Under the pieces are notes generated by a model that searched no databases, was not told where the DNA came from, and saw nothing but the letters and a program-made list of their open reading frames with translations. 64,000 nt of DNA from Qipengyuania aestuarii (GTDB lineage Bacteria > Pseudomonadota > Alphaproteobacteria > Sphingomonadales > Sphingomonadaceae), in assembly GCF_019711535.1 (NCBI RefSeq), contig NZ_JAIGNP010000002.1, positions 372,001 to 436,000 of the forward strand, written 5' to 3'. Numbering within the stretch: position 1 is the first letter of the stretch; each line of letters starts with the position of its first letter. The position numbers and the translations under genes were made by a program. Below are positions 43,763-53,194 of the stretch, one piece after another.

Positions 43763-45226
43763 ATGGGAGCGAAAATTCTGGTCCTCGACGCGGGGACGAC
43801 CTCGACCAGAGCGATGATCTTCGATCACGAGGGGCGCATGGAACGCGTTTCGCAGGCGGATCTGACGCAGCATTATCCACGCCCCGGCTGGGTAGAACAC
43901 GATGCGGCGGAAATTTGGTCGAAGACCCTCCAGTGCATGCGCGATGTCGCGGGCGATGATGCAGGCGATATCGCCGCCATTGGCATTACCAACCAGCGCG
44001 AAACCGTTGTCGCCTGGGATCGCAATTCGGGCGAGCCGCTGGCCCGCGCCATAGTCTGGCAAGACCGGCGTACTGCTGACTTCTGTCGGCAGCTTCATGA
44101 GGAAGGTCATGAGGATATCGTGCACGAACGTACTGGACTTCTGCTCGATCCTTATTTCTCCGGCACGAAAATGCGCTGGATGCTGCATCATGAAGAGGCC
44201 GTGGGTGCTGCCGCGCAAAGCGGCACGCTGGCCTTCGGAACGGTGGAGAGCTGGCTGGTCTTCAAACTTTCCGGCGGCCACCATATCTCGGACGCCAGCA
44301 ATGCGAGCCGGACTTTGTTATTACCGCTGGACGGTGCGCAGTTCGACGCTGGCTTATGCGATCTCTTCGGAATTGCCAGGCACGCGCTACCGGAGGTCGT
44401 CGATACCCAAGGAAAACTGGCGACCTGCGAGGCGGATTGGCTCGGCACGGCAATTCCCATCTGCGGGCTGGTCGGAGACCAGCAATCCGCGACGATCGGG
44501 CAGGGATGCCTGGCCTTCGGGCAAACCAAGGCTACCTACGGCACTGGTGCCTTTGTGCTGACGAACAAGGGGCGGGACGTACCCCATTCAAATCACCGTT
44601 TGCTGGGTACGGTCTTGTCGCAGACGGATGGCAATCGCACTTACGCGCTCGAAGGTTCGTGCTTTGTCGCCGGCAGTCTCATTCAATATCTTCGCGACCA
44701 GCTTGGCCTCATCAAGAGCGCGGCAGAAACCGAAGAACTTGCACGATCTATTGGAGACAGCGGCGAGGTCGTCATCGTGCCGGCGCTTGCGGGGCTTGGG
44801 GCGCCGCACTGGAAACCGGATGCGCGGGGTGTCATTTCCGGCCTAAGCTTCGCAAGCGGACGGGCACAGATCGCCCGCGCTGCACTGGAAGCGATGGCGC
44901 ACCAGACCTGCGATCTAGCTTCTGCTTTTACTGGCGACGATGCGCCCTGGACCAGTTTGCGCATAGATGGCGGGATGAGCGCCAACGACTGGATGGCGCA
45001 GGATCTGGCGGATATTCTCGATCTCGAGGTCGAACGGCCCGAATTTGTGGAAACAACCGCTTTGGGCGCGGCTATTTGTGCGAGCGTGGGGGCCGGGCTT
45101 TACGCCACATTGGAAGAAGCCGCCGAAGCGATGCGGGGGGCAACGCAAATTTTCATTCCGAACATTTCGGCTGAGACGAGAGAAGCCCGTCTGACGCGTT
45201 ACTTCAAAGCTCTTTCGGTCGCCTGA
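43763..45226 (+). CDS. glpK: Glycerol kinase
   Basis: Glycerol kinase phosphorylates glycerol with ATP to sn-glycerol 3-phosphate. The 487-residue FGGY-family protein shows DAGTTSTRAMIFD, PGWVEHDAAEIW, GITNQRET, WQDRR, GDQQSATIGQ, YGTGAFVL and GLGAPHWKPDARG. These residues are specific to glycerol kinase rather than xylulokinase. AAGGAAGG precedes the ATG. No glpF, glpD or glpR is nearby. Its last 28 bases overlap rcdA on the other strand. Confidence 0.96.
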   Translation: MGAKILVLDAGTTSTRAMIFDHEGRMERVSQADLTQHYPRPGWVEHDAAEIWSKTLQCMRDVAGDDAGDIAAIGITNQRETVVAWDRNSGEPLARAIVWQDRRTADFCRQLHEEGHEDIVHERTGLLLDPYFSGTKMRWMLHHEEAVGAAAQSGTLAFGTVESWLVFKLSGGHHISDASNASRTLLLPLDGAQFDAGLCDLFGIARHALPEVVDTQGKLATCEADWLGTAIPICGLVGDQQSATIGQGCLAFGQTKATYGTGAFVLTNKGRDVPHSNHRLLGTVLSQTDGNRTYALEGSCFVAGSLIQYLRDQLGLIKSAAETEELARSIGDSGEVVIVPALAGLGAPHWKPDARGVISGLSFASGRAQIARAALEAMAHQTCDLASAFTGDDAPWTSLRIDGGMSANDWMAQDLADILDLEVERPEFVETTALGAAICASVGAGLYATLEEAAEAMRGATQIFIPNISAETREARLTRYFKALSVA

Positions 45227-45711
45227 ATTTGCTCCATGCAACCGCTATCTGATTCGGCGCCAAAAGCCTTTGCGATCCGCCCATGCATACTGTGCACGGC
45301 ATCCGCATTGTGCGCGGCTGTTCGGCGCTGCTCATCATCCAGCCGCCGTACGCGTGCATGAAGATACTGGGATGCTCGGATAAGGGCCTGCGTGCCGCTT
45401 TGGAAAAGCGCCAGATTGTGGGGGTCGGAAGGGCGGTCTTCACCAAGAGCGCCATCTCGCAGGAGCTGCAGCTTTGAAAGCTCGCCGGCATAATAGGCGC
45501 GTTGGTTGAGCAGCCAGGCAAGCACATGCATGACCCGGGTAGTCGTGCGGAGTCCTTCGATTGACATGGCGATGCGCCAGCGATCGGAGGTTTCTGTCAC
45601 AAGAGCGGCGTCGCGCAGGTCGAAAACGGCGCGCGCTTCGTCGGCCAGCTCGAGCGCGTGTGCGTAGAGCTCTTCGACGACTTGTTCCTGAATGGTTGTT
45701 CGCGCGACCAT
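45199..45711 (-). CDS. rcdA: RcdA-family protein (DUF1465), adaptor for regulated proteolysis
   Basis: The 170-residue helical protein matches DUF1465/RcdA: an N-terminal helix, MSIEGLRTTTRVMHVLAWLLNQRAYYAGELS at about 49-79, then helices through SASQYLHARV-like positions and an acidic, weakly ordered tail. In Caulobacter, RcdA works with CpdR and PopA to bring CtrA to ClpXP during the cell cycle. A similar role here is inferred from family membership. Its 3' end lies antisense to the end of glpK by 28 bases. YdcH-like genes lie just upstream. Confidence 0.85.
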   Translation of the reverse strand: MVARTTIQEQVVEELYAHALELADEARAVFDLRDAALVTETSDRWRIAMSIEGLRTTTRVMHVLAWLLNQRAYYAGELSKLQLLRDGALGEDRPSDPHNLALFQSGTQALIRASQYLHARVRRLDDEQRRTAAHNADAVHSMHGRIAKAFGAESDSGCMEQIQATERALK

Positions 45712-45784
45712 GACAGTCGGGTGACTATTGGATTATCCGAAGCGCGAAGCTTTTCGTTTCGCCATGTCCCGGATTGAAACGCGG

Positions 45785-45991
45785 TCAGGCGATGATGTCG
45801 GGGATCAGATTGTCCTCGATCGCGGAGATGCGATCCTTCAGTTGAAGTTTGCGCTTTTTGAGGCGGGCGATTTGCAATTGATCGACCGATCCGTTTTCTC
45901 CCGCTTCGCTCAGCGCAGAGATCGCCACATCCAGGTCCCGATGCTCAACCCTGAGCGATTCCAGGCGCTTGCGTAATTCCTGTTCGTTCAC
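45785..45991 (-). CDS. YdcH/DUF465 small coiled-coil protein
   Basis: The 68-residue charged helical protein begins MNEQELRKRLESLRVEHRDLD and continues with LQIARLKKRKLQLKDRI, the YdcH/DUF465 pattern. Function is unknown. It is divergent from a second, shorter DUF465 gene at 46139. Confidence 0.85.
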   Translation of the reverse strand: MNEQELRKRLESLRVEHRDLDVAISALSEAGENGSVDQLQIARLKKRKLQLKDRISAIEDNLIPDIIA

Positions 45992-46138
45992 TGTCGTCGT
46001 TCCCGTCTCTCGTTCTGCCGCATGGCCCTTCGGAGGGGGTTTGTAAATTCATCAAGCTGTGTTTTGATCATCGATCGCGGCTCGTGCCGCCCGGTACGAG
46101 TCGCTTTTGGGGGTTTAACTCTAGAAGGAGCCAGTCCT

Positions 46139-46294
46139 ATGCAATCATCCCATGTCGCCGCACTCAAGGCCAAGCATGCTGGATTGGAATCGAGGTTGCA
46201 CGACGAACAGGCGCGGCCCTCGCCCGACATCGCGATGATCCAGCAACTCAAGAAGCAGAAGCTTAGGATCAAGGAAGAAATCGCCGCGAACTGA
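46139..46294 (+). CDS. Short YdcH/DUF465 protein
   Basis: A 51-residue helical protein (start MQSSHVAALKAKHAGLESRL, then IQQLKKQKLRIKEEI) of the same DUF465 family as the divergent gene. I place the start at the ATG at 46139, with AGAAGGAG eight bases upstream; the longer open frame from 46022 is not supported. Function is unknown. Confidence 0.85.
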   Translation: MQSSHVAALKAKHAGLESRLHDEQARPSPDIAMIQQLKKQKLRIKEEIAAN

Positions 46295-46380
46295 TCGGCG
46301 CCTGCGTGTTTGCGGGGTCGCAGGTTTATACTTGCGCGCCCCGCTTTCGCCGCTCCTGTTTTTTGCTATAGCTGCAAGCC

Positions 46381-48651
46381 ATGTCAGCAGCAGCTTCCGC
46401 CCGCCAGATCCTCACGCAACTGCACGAGGTCATGGCCGGACGCCATCATGCCCAGCATAAGCTCGATCGTGTTGTCGACATTATCGCGGACAGTCTTACC
46501 AGCGAAGTCTGTTCGATTTACCTGCTGCGCGATGGAGAACTCGAGCTCTATGCTACCCACGGCCTCAATCCCGATGCCGTCCATGTGACGCGAATGGGAG
46601 TAGGCGAGGGTCTGACCGGGACGATCGCCAAGAACATCGAAACTCTGAACCTTGCAGAAGCCAAGGCTCACCCGGACTTTCTCTATCGTCCTGAAACCGG
46701 GGAGGACAAATTCCATTCCTTCGCGGGTGTCCCCATTGTCTATCGTGAGCGAGCCGTTGGGGTGCTGTGCGTCCAGCATGTCGAACCCCGGCGCTACGAG
46801 GATGTCGAGATCGAGGCTCTGCAGACCACCGCGATGGTCCTCTCCGAATTGATTGCGCACAAGGAACTCGTCGATGACGAGAACACGATCGATCTCGGCG
46901 AAGCACCGACCGAATGCGACGTTCTCGAAGGGCTGACTTTGGTCAAGGGGTTGGCGGCCGGGCAGGCTGTCTTCCATCAACCACGGGTCGAGATCGACCA
47001 GGTCATGGCCGAAGACGTCGAGGCGGAACGCCAGCGGGTCTACCGCGCCTTCGACAAGATGCGCGACCAGATCGATGCAATGGGGCGGGAACCGGAATTC
47101 GGGAAGGGCGGCGAGCATGTCGAGGTGCTCGAGACCTACAAGATGTTCGCCTACGATGAAGGCTGGAGCCGCCGCATCAACGAGGCGATCGACAGCGGGC
47201 TCACCGCAGAGGCTGCCATCGAGCGCGTCCAGCAGCGAACCCGCATGCGGATGCGCGAAATCGACGACCCGCTGCTGGCGGATCGTATGCATGATCTTGA
47301 AGACCTTTCGAACCGTCTTCTCCGCATTGTGTCAGGTCAGCTCGGTACAGCCGCAACCCAGGGTCTGCGCCGGGATTCGATCCTCTTCGCACGCAATCTG
47401 GGCCCGGCCGAATTGCTCGAATACGATCGGCGGCGGCTGAAGGGCGTGGTGCTGGAGGAAGGGTCGCTAACCGCGCATGTGGTTATCGTAGCGCGTGCCA
47501 TGGGCGTTCCCGTTCTAGGGCGGGTACCGCGTGTGCGCAGCCACGTATCCGAAGGCGACGAGGTCCTGGTGGATGCCGATCTGGGCACGGTTACGCTGCG
47601 GCCTTCGCAGCAGCTCCGCGAAGCATTCGATGCCCGTTTTGCACGGAGCAAGGAGCGGGCGGCTGCCTATGCCGAACTGCGCGACGTGGAGCCTTTCACA
47701 CGAGATGGCACCCGCATAATCGTAATGATGAATGCAGGTTTGCGGGACGATGTCAGCGCCTTGCAACTTACCGGCGCCGACGGAATCGGACTGTTCCGCA
47801 CGGAGTTCCAGTTTCTCGTTTCTTCGACTCTGCCCGCACGTGAACGACAGATGCGCCTATACCGCGACGTTCTGGACGCTGCCGATGGAAAGCCGGTCAT
47901 CTTCCGTACGGTCGATATCGGCGGCGACAAGGCGGTCCCTTACCTCGCCAACGACATCGCGGAGAAGGACGAAAACCCGGCAATGGGCTGGCGTGCGCTC
48001 CGCCTATCGCTCGAACGCGAAGGACTGCTGAAGGCTCAGGCACGGGCCCTTCTCGAAGCAGCCGCCGGGCGGCAGCTTTCCGTAATGTTCCCGATGGTCT
48101 CCGAACCGTGGGAATTCGATGCGGCAAAAGCGATCTTCGAGGAGCAGGCCGACTTCATGAGAGATCGCCGCCGCGTGCTTCCCGAGACGATCGAATATGG
48201 CTGCATGCTGGAAGTGCCATCGCTGGCAGAGGTGCTTGACGTCCTCTTGCCCAAGCTGTCCTTCATCTCGGTCGGCACGAACGATCTGACGCAGTTCCTT
48301 TTCGCCGCCGATCGCGCCAACCCCAAGTTGGCCGAACGATACGATTGGCTGAGTCCTGCGATTTTGCGCTTCATGGCCCGTCTGGCGAAGCAGATGGTGG
48401 GCAGTCCGGTTCGGATCGGTGTTTGCGGCGAAATGGGTGGAAGAAGGCTGGAAGCACTGGCGCTTATGGGACTTGGCTACACCCGCTTTTCCATCACGCC
48501 CGCCGCTGTAGGGCCGATCAAGGAATTGGTGCGAAAAGTCTCCCTACCCGAGTTGACGCAGCAGATGCAGCAATGGTTGTTGCGCCCCCCGCCGGACATG
48601 CGCGCGGCGATCGCGGTATGGGCACAGAATAACGGTATAGAGATTGACTGA
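46381..48651 (+). CDS. ptsP: Phosphoenolpyruvate-protein phosphotransferase PtsP (enzyme I-Ntr)
   Basis: The 756-residue protein joins a GAF domain (about 15-160) to the enzyme I phosphotransferase: a helical N-domain (about 180-310), the phospho-histidine domain with H366 in SLTAHVVIVARAMGVP, and the PEP-binding TIM barrel (about 440-720; GLFRTEFQFL, GVCGEM). It starts the nitrogen PTS relay by moving phosphate from PEP to NPr, usually as a regulator of carbon/nitrogen balance or potassium. The GAF domain in family members senses glutamine or 2-oxoglutarate. No ptsO or ptsN is adjacent. Confidence 0.95.
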   Translation: MSAAASARQILTQLHEVMAGRHHAQHKLDRVVDIIADSLTSEVCSIYLLRDGELELYATHGLNPDAVHVTRMGVGEGLTGTIAKNIETLNLAEAKAHPDFLYRPETGEDKFHSFAGVPIVYRERAVGVLCVQHVEPRRYEDVEIEALQTTAMVLSELIAHKELVDDENTIDLGEAPTECDVLEGLTLVKGLAAGQAVFHQPRVEIDQVMAEDVEAERQRVYRAFDKMRDQIDAMGREPEFGKGGEHVEVLETYKMFAYDEGWSRRINEAIDSGLTAEAAIERVQQRTRMRMREIDDPLLADRMHDLEDLSNRLLRIVSGQLGTAATQGLRRDSILFARNLGPAELLEYDRRRLKGVVLEEGSLTAHVVIVARAMGVPVLGRVPRVRSHVSEGDEVLVDADLGTVTLRPSQQLREAFDARFARSKERAAAYAELRDVEPFTRDGTRIIVMMNAGLRDDVSALQLTGADGIGLFRTEFQFLVSSTLPARERQMRLYRDVLDAADGKPVIFRTVDIGGDKAVPYLANDIAEKDENPAMGWRALRLSLEREGLLKAQARALLEAAAGRQLSVMFPMVSEPWEFDAAKAIFEEQADFMRDRRRVLPETIEYGCMLEVPSLAEVLDVLLPKLSFISVGTNDLTQFLFAADRANPKLAERYDWLSPAILRFMARLAKQMVGSPVRIGVCGEMGGRRLEALALMGLGYTRFSITPAAVGPIKELVRKVSLPELTQQMQQWLLRPPPDMRAAIAVWAQNNGIEID

Positions 48652-48710
48652 TTTGATCCCGTTAAATGGGCGATCTGTCTATTTCCTTTGAAGCGCGCAG
48701 CCTGCTATGG

Positions 48711-48740
48711 TTGACACTAGACCGGCGCGCTTCTTCTAAG
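48711..48740 (+). promoter_or_regulatory. Possible promoter for the RodZ-like gene
   Basis: A perfect TTGACA (48711-48716) is followed 17-18 bases later by a weak TTCTAAG, about 33 bases before the start codon. Confidence 0.35.
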
Positions 48741-48772
48741 CCGCTTCAGGGTTCGATAAGTTCGGGAAATTC

Positions 48773-49609
48773 ATGGAAGAACAAGAAGACGTAACCGCGC
48801 ATTCTGCCGCAGCCCCATCCAAGCCGGTGGGAGAACGGCTCCGCGAAACGCGTCAGGTGAAGGGTCTGGAGATTGACCAGGTCGCGGCCGAAACCAGAAT
48901 TCCTCTTCGCCATCTGGAAAGTATTGAAGCTGGCGATTTCGCTGCTCTTCCATCTCGGACTTACGCAATCGGCTTTACCCGGACCTATGCGCGCCTGCTC
49001 GGCCTCGACGAGAAAGAGGCGCTGGATCAGGTTCGCGCCGAGCTTGCAGAAGGAACGGCGAACGCCGAAGACAAGCCGACAAAATTCGAGGCGGGGGATC
49101 CAGAGCGCGTGCCGGGCCGAGGGCTCGCATGGTTCGCGGCTTTGGCAGCCGTTTTGCTTCTGGGTGGAATTTACGCATTCTACTCCAGCTATTTTGCCCC
49201 GGGGCTGGGGCCGGCACCGCTTCAGGATCCAAGCGAACAGATGGCCAGTACTGCAGAGCCGCGGCAGCCGGTCGCTGCCAAGCCCGAACCTGCAAGCGGT
49301 CCTGTTGTCTTTACGAGCGAGATGGATGGCACCTGGGTGAAATTCTACGACGCGAGTGGCGAGCGTCTTTATGAAGCGCAGATGGCGGAGGGCGATAGTT
49401 TCACCATTCCGGAAGATGCGGAAGGACCACAGGTCTGGACCGGCAGGCCGTATGCCTTGGCGATAACCGTGGGTGGCCGCACTGTTCCCAAGCTCAGCGA
49501 AGAGGATACGGTAGTGAAGGATGTGCCGGTCACAGCTGAAGCTCTTCTGGCGCGTGAAAATGGGTCGGAAGCTGAGCAAGCGAGCGCGAATTCACAATCT
49601 GCGACCTGA
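48773..49609 (+). CDS. RodZ-like helix-turn-helix and DUF4115 membrane protein
   Basis: The 278-residue protein has a cytoplasmic HTH (about 18-80: GERLRETRQVKGLEIDQVAAETRI), a linker and one membrane helix (about 115-138). A proline-rich periplasmic linker and a C-terminal DUF4115 beta-domain (about 168-265) follow. This is the RodZ plan, the partner of MreB in cell-shape maintenance. As in RodZ, the HTH serves protein contact rather than DNA binding in characterised members. It is followed by cpoB and tilS. Confidence 0.88.
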   Translation: MEEQEDVTAHSAAAPSKPVGERLRETRQVKGLEIDQVAAETRIPLRHLESIEAGDFAALPSRTYAIGFTRTYARLLGLDEKEALDQVRAELAEGTANAEDKPTKFEAGDPERVPGRGLAWFAALAAVLLLGGIYAFYSSYFAPGLGPAPLQDPSEQMASTAEPRQPVAAKPEPASGPVVFTSEMDGTWVKFYDASGERLYEAQMAEGDSFTIPEDAEGPQVWTGRPYALAITVGGRTVPKLSEEDTVVKDVPVTAEALLARENGSEAEQASANSQSAT

Positions 49610-49716
49610 TCTACATCTTACGCCTCGACGGTGGACCTGCGCTTTAATCCTCTCGACAGTTTCGGGTCGCTACGGCACTTTTATCCAATGAATCTCCACA
49701 GGGAGTTTGAATCTTC

Positions 49717-50616
49717 ATGATCGTACGCAGCGCACGAGTCCTCGGCCTCGGGACCATCGGCATGGCCCTCGTGGCCACTTCAATGCCCGCCATCGCTCAA
49801 GACAATGACGAAACGCGCATTCGCAAACTCGAAGCTGAAGTTCGCGCGTTGCAGCGTAAGGTCTTTCCTGGCGGCGACGGCCGGTATTTCGAACCGGAAA
49901 TTACCGGTCAGCCAGCTGCGGCTCCCACGACAGCTGCTCCTTCCACAACTGCGGTGACGGATATTCTTGCGCGTCTCGATGCGTTGGAAAGTCAATTGCA
50001 GCGTCTGACCGCGCAATATGAGGTCGGAACCAACGCTATTCGTTTGCTCGAAGAACGCATCGAGAAGATCGAACGGTCCAACGCCCAAGGGGTCAGTGCA
50101 CCTTCTACGGAAACGTCTTCCGCTCCAAGCTCGAGCGTACCTACTGCTAGCCCGGCTCCAGCGGCCGCCAGGCCCGATCCCGCGCGTGTCTCAGCGGTTC
50201 AAGCCATCGCGAAGCCGCAGACGGGCGATGCCGGAGACGACGAGTATTCCTATGGGTTCCGACTGTGGGATGCTGGTTTCTTCCCTGAGGCACAGCAGCA
50301 GCTGACCATGTTTGTCGAGAAGTATCCCAGCCATGCCCGTACGAGTTATGGCCGCAACCTTCTCGGCCGCGCCTATCTCGATGACGACAAGCCGAGCGAG
50401 GCCGCGCCGTGGTTTCTGAAGAATTATCAGGCTGATAAGAATGGGGCACGGGCTGGCGATAGCCTGCTGTATCTGGCCGAATCCATGATCGCGCTCAAGG
50501 ATACGAAACGCGCGTGCATTGCCCTATCGGAATTTGGCGAGACTTATCCGGCGCTGGCGTCTGGCCGCCTCCAGTCCGACTACGCGACGGCGCGTAGCAA
50601 GGTGAAGTGTAGCTAG
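49717..50616 (+). CDS. cpoB: Tol-Pal system coordinator CpoB/YbgF
   Basis: The 299-residue periplasmic protein has a signal peptide (1 to about 27, ending AIAQ) and coiled-coil regions (about 30-50 and 80-120, LLEERIEKIERS). A Ser/Pro/Ala-rich linker leads to a C-terminal TPR domain (about 175-295, DEYSYGFRLWDAGFFPEAQQQL). CpoB links PBP1B and the Tol-Pal machine during outer-membrane constriction. Usually tolQRAB and pal are adjacent; none lies here. It ends one base before tilS, so the two are likely co-transcribed. Confidence 0.9.
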   Translation: MIVRSARVLGLGTIGMALVATSMPAIAQDNDETRIRKLEAEVRALQRKVFPGGDGRYFEPEITGQPAAAPTTAAPSTTAVTDILARLDALESQLQRLTAQYEVGTNAIRLLEERIEKIERSNAQGVSAPSTETSSAPSSSVPTASPAPAAARPDPARVSAVQAIAKPQTGDAGDDEYSYGFRLWDAGFFPEAQQQLTMFVEKYPSHARTSYGRNLLGRAYLDDDKPSEAAPWFLKNYQADKNGARAGDSLLYLAESMIALKDTKRACIALSEFGETYPALASGRLQSDYATARSKVKCS

Positions 50617-50617
50617 T

Positions 50618-51601
50618 ATGCCGGTTGCTCCGGAACTGCTGGATCGGTTCCGGGCCGACCTCTTCACTCTCAGGCCGCAGCTCAAGGCTGGAGCGGATAA
50701 ACTCGGTATCGCGCTTTCAGGCGGAGGAGACAGTCTCGCGCTCCTTTTGCTAGCCCAAGGGGCGCTGCCTGGACGCGTGGAAGCTGCCACGGTCGACCAC
50801 CAATTAAGGGAAGGGAGTGCCGAAGAGGCCGAGTTGGCGTCACGCTATTGCGCCCAAATTGATGTGCCGCATCGCATCTTGAAAGTGAAGGTGCCGGACG
50901 GCAATTTGCAATCTCAGGCGAGAGCGGCCCGATATCGCGTTCTTGCTGCTTGGTGTGAGGAGCGTGGTCTGAGCGGGCTGGCAACGGCACATCAACTCGA
51001 CGATCAGGCTGAGACTTTTTTCATGCGCCTTAACCGGGGCAGTGGTCTTGGAGGCTTGGCGTCGATCCGCGCTCTTTCCAATGTGCCAGAAACGTCAATC
51101 TCCCTCGTTCGTCCCTTGCTGGCATGGAAGCGTGAAGAACTGGCGAGAATTGTAAAGACTTCTGGTTGGGAAGCTATCCAGGACCCGTCCAATAGTAACA
51201 CCGATTTCGACCGTGTGCGGATGCGTGAAAATCTTGCTCGGTGTGACTGGATAGATCTGGATGCACTCGGCCGCAGCGCGCAGCATCTGGCGGCTGCAGA
51301 TGCGATCATCCGGGACCTGATCCATCGCGAATTCTCTGATCATGTAAGTTTCGATGGCGAAGAAGCTCGTTACAGCATCCAACAGAATGGTGCGGCCGCA
51401 TCACTCATTCAGGGCGGAGTGATCCGATCAATCTTCGGACTTTTCGGACTTCAGGTTAACCAGCGGGTAGGTTCAGGCTTGGCCACCAATCTCTCACGGG
51501 AATTGAAAACCAATATCGGCGGTCTTCAAGCCGAAGTTCTCAATCGCGGCGGCGAAACAGTGTGGACGTTCCGCCGCGAAAATACCCGGCGAACGTCTTA
51601 G
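50618..51601 (+). CDS. tilS: tRNA(Ile)-lysidine synthase TilS
   Basis: TilS attaches lysine to C34 of the tRNA that then reads AUA codons as isoleucine. The 327 residues show the PP-loop SGGGDS (34-39), TVDHQLREGS, THE helix-type AHQLDDQAETFFMR and RPLLAWKREEL. The length is short because the additional C-terminal domains of the E. coli form are absent. It directly follows cpoB, an association seen in other alphaproteobacteria. Its stop overlaps the convergent eda stop. Confidence 0.95.
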   Translation: MPVAPELLDRFRADLFTLRPQLKAGADKLGIALSGGGDSLALLLLAQGALPGRVEAATVDHQLREGSAEEAELASRYCAQIDVPHRILKVKVPDGNLQSQARAARYRVLAAWCEERGLSGLATAHQLDDQAETFFMRLNRGSGLGGLASIRALSNVPETSISLVRPLLAWKREELARIVKTSGWEAIQDPSNSNTDFDRVRMRENLARCDWIDLDALGRSAQHLAAADAIIRDLIHREFSDHVSFDGEEARYSIQQNGAAASLIQGGVIRSIFGLFGLQVNQRVGSGLATNLSRELKTNIGGLQAEVLNRGGETVWTFRRENTRRTS

Positions 51602-52212
51602 CGGCGCATGCCCGCCGCCTGGCGAGCGATTTCTTCTACCTGGTGTTCGTCCACAGGGCCACGTGGCGCAACCCAGCTTCCACCGACGCACAGCACTGGG
51701 TCAAATGAGAGCCAGTCGGGCGCATTTTCCAACGTTATGCCCCCGGTAGGGCAAAAACGGCATTGGCCGAATGGAGCCGCCAGCGCTTTAAGTGCGGGCA
51801 ATCCCCCTGCTGCCATGGCGGGAAAAAACTTGAAATGCGTAAGCCCGAGGTCGAGCCCGCGCATGATATCGCTGGCATTGGCGATACCAGGGAGGAATGG
51901 AATCTCGTCACGGATGGCCGCCTTGCCGAGGCTTTCGGTGAGGCCCGGTGACACTATAAATTCGCTGCCAGCGTCGATTGCATCGGCCAGTTCGTGCTGA
52001 TTGGTCACCGTGCCCGCACCGACGATGGCGCCCTCTACCAGCTTCATGGCGCGGATCGCATCCAGCGCGGCGGAAGTGCGCAGTGTCACCTCAAGGACGC
52101 GAAGCCCACCCGCCACCAGCCCGCGGGCCAGCGGTACGGCATGTTCCACGTCGTCCACGACGATGACTGGAATGACCGGAGCAGTCTGCATGATTTCGGC
52201 GATGGTGGTCAT
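51598..52212 (-). CDS. eda: 2-dehydro-3-deoxy-phosphogluconate aldolase (KDPG aldolase)
   Basis: Eda splits KDPG into pyruvate and glyceraldehyde 3-phosphate, the last step of the Entner-Doudoroff route. The 204-residue class I aldolase has the catalytic E41 (EVTLRT), the Schiff-base K128 (HFKFFPA) and the phosphate-binding [10 protein letters not shown] motif. Its start overlaps the glk stop by four bases, so the two are coupled. It is the last gene of the zwf-edd-glk-eda operon. Confidence 0.97.
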   Translation of the reverse strand: MTTIAEIMQTAPVIPVIVVDDVEHAVPLARGLVAGGLRVLEVTLRTSAALDAIRAMKLVEGAIVGAGTVTNQHELADAIDAGSEFIVSPGLTESLGKAAIRDEIPFLPGIANASDIMRGLDLGLTHFKFFPAMAAGGLPALKALAAPFGQCRFCPTGGITLENAPDWLSFDPVLCVGGSWVAPRGPVDEHQVEEIARQAAGMRR

Positions 52213-53192
52213 TCTTCGGAGATCCCGTGTTCGGATGCATATGCCGCAGCAGCGCCAAACAGGCCAGGCTGGGGGTGAGTAATGAGCTTGACGGGAATGG
52301 ATGCCATCAGGCTCTGGAAGCGGCCTTTCGAGCGGAAGCGCTCGGCAAACCCGGATTTGAGGAGTGTGTGGCGAATGCGGTAGCCAAGCCCGCCAGCAAT
52401 CACCACGCCGCCAAATCCTCCCTGTGCCAGAGCGATATCGCCTGCCACGCTGCCAAGCGAAAGACAGAAACGGTCGACTGCCGCTGCGGCAAGGCTGTCG
52501 CTGCCGTCCTGTCCGCGCTTCCAGATGTCGATATCGTCTTCTTCCGCAACAGCCTTGCCCTCCATAGCGGCCAAGGTCTGATAGATATCGGAAATGGCGG
52601 GCCCGGACACTACGCGTTCGACGGAAACCCGGGTGTGCCGCTTGCGCAGCCGTGCGAGGATGGCGTCCTCGATAGTGTCGAGCGGGGCGAAATCGATGTG
52701 ACCCCCTTCTGTTGCCGACACGCGATAGGTCCCGTCGGGCTCACGGTAGAGATGCGCTACGCCGAGGCCGGTTCCGGGGCCGAGGACGCTGAGCCTGCCA
52801 GTCGGTGCGAGCGGTTCGTCCGGACCGGTAAGATGAATGAATTCGTCTTCGCTTACCCGAGCAACCGCGTGGGCAACCGCTTCGAAGTCGTTGACCACGC
52901 AATAGCTGTCGCAGCCTAGCTTCTCGCCGATAAGCGCGGGCCGAATGATCCACGGATTGTTGGTAAAGCGGATGACCTCTCCCCCAACCGGCCCTGCGAT
53001 GGCCATGGAGACGCGCGGAGGCAGGCTGCCGCCCATCCGGTCACGAAAGTCTTCCCAGGCAGTCTGGAAGCTGGCGTGATCCTCCGTGTGGATCGTCTCG
53101 GGTTCGCCCAGAGTGATGCTGCCATCTTCAGCAATCGTGGCGATCGCGAAACGGGCATGGGTGCCGCCGATATCGACGCTTACGAGTTCCAT
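52209..53192 (-). CDS. glk: Glucokinase
   Basis: Glucokinase phosphorylates glucose with ATP to glucose 6-phosphate. The 327-residue E. coli-type (ROK-unrelated) kinase shows [13 protein letters not shown] (N-terminal phosphate loop), [27 protein letters not shown] and [11 protein letters not shown]. The start lies two bases after the edd stop, and the stop overlaps eda. It feeds the zwf-edd-eda pathway encoded around it. Confidence 0.96.
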   Translation of the reverse strand: MELVSVDIGGTHARFAIATIAEDGSITLGEPETIHTEDHASFQTAWEDFRDRMGGSLPPRVSMAIAGPVGGEVIRFTNNPWIIRPALIGEKLGCDSYCVVNDFEAVAHAVARVSEDEFIHLTGPDEPLAPTGRLSVLGPGTGLGVAHLYREPDGTYRVSATEGGHIDFAPLDTIEDAILARLRKRHTRVSVERVVSGPAISDIYQTLAAMEGKAVAEEDDIDIWKRGQDGSDSLAAAAVDRFCLSLGSVAGDIALAQGGFGGVVIAGGLGYRIRHTLLKSGFAERFRSKGRFQSLMASIPVKLITHPQPGLFGAAAAYASEHGISEE

Positions 53193-53194
53193 TC

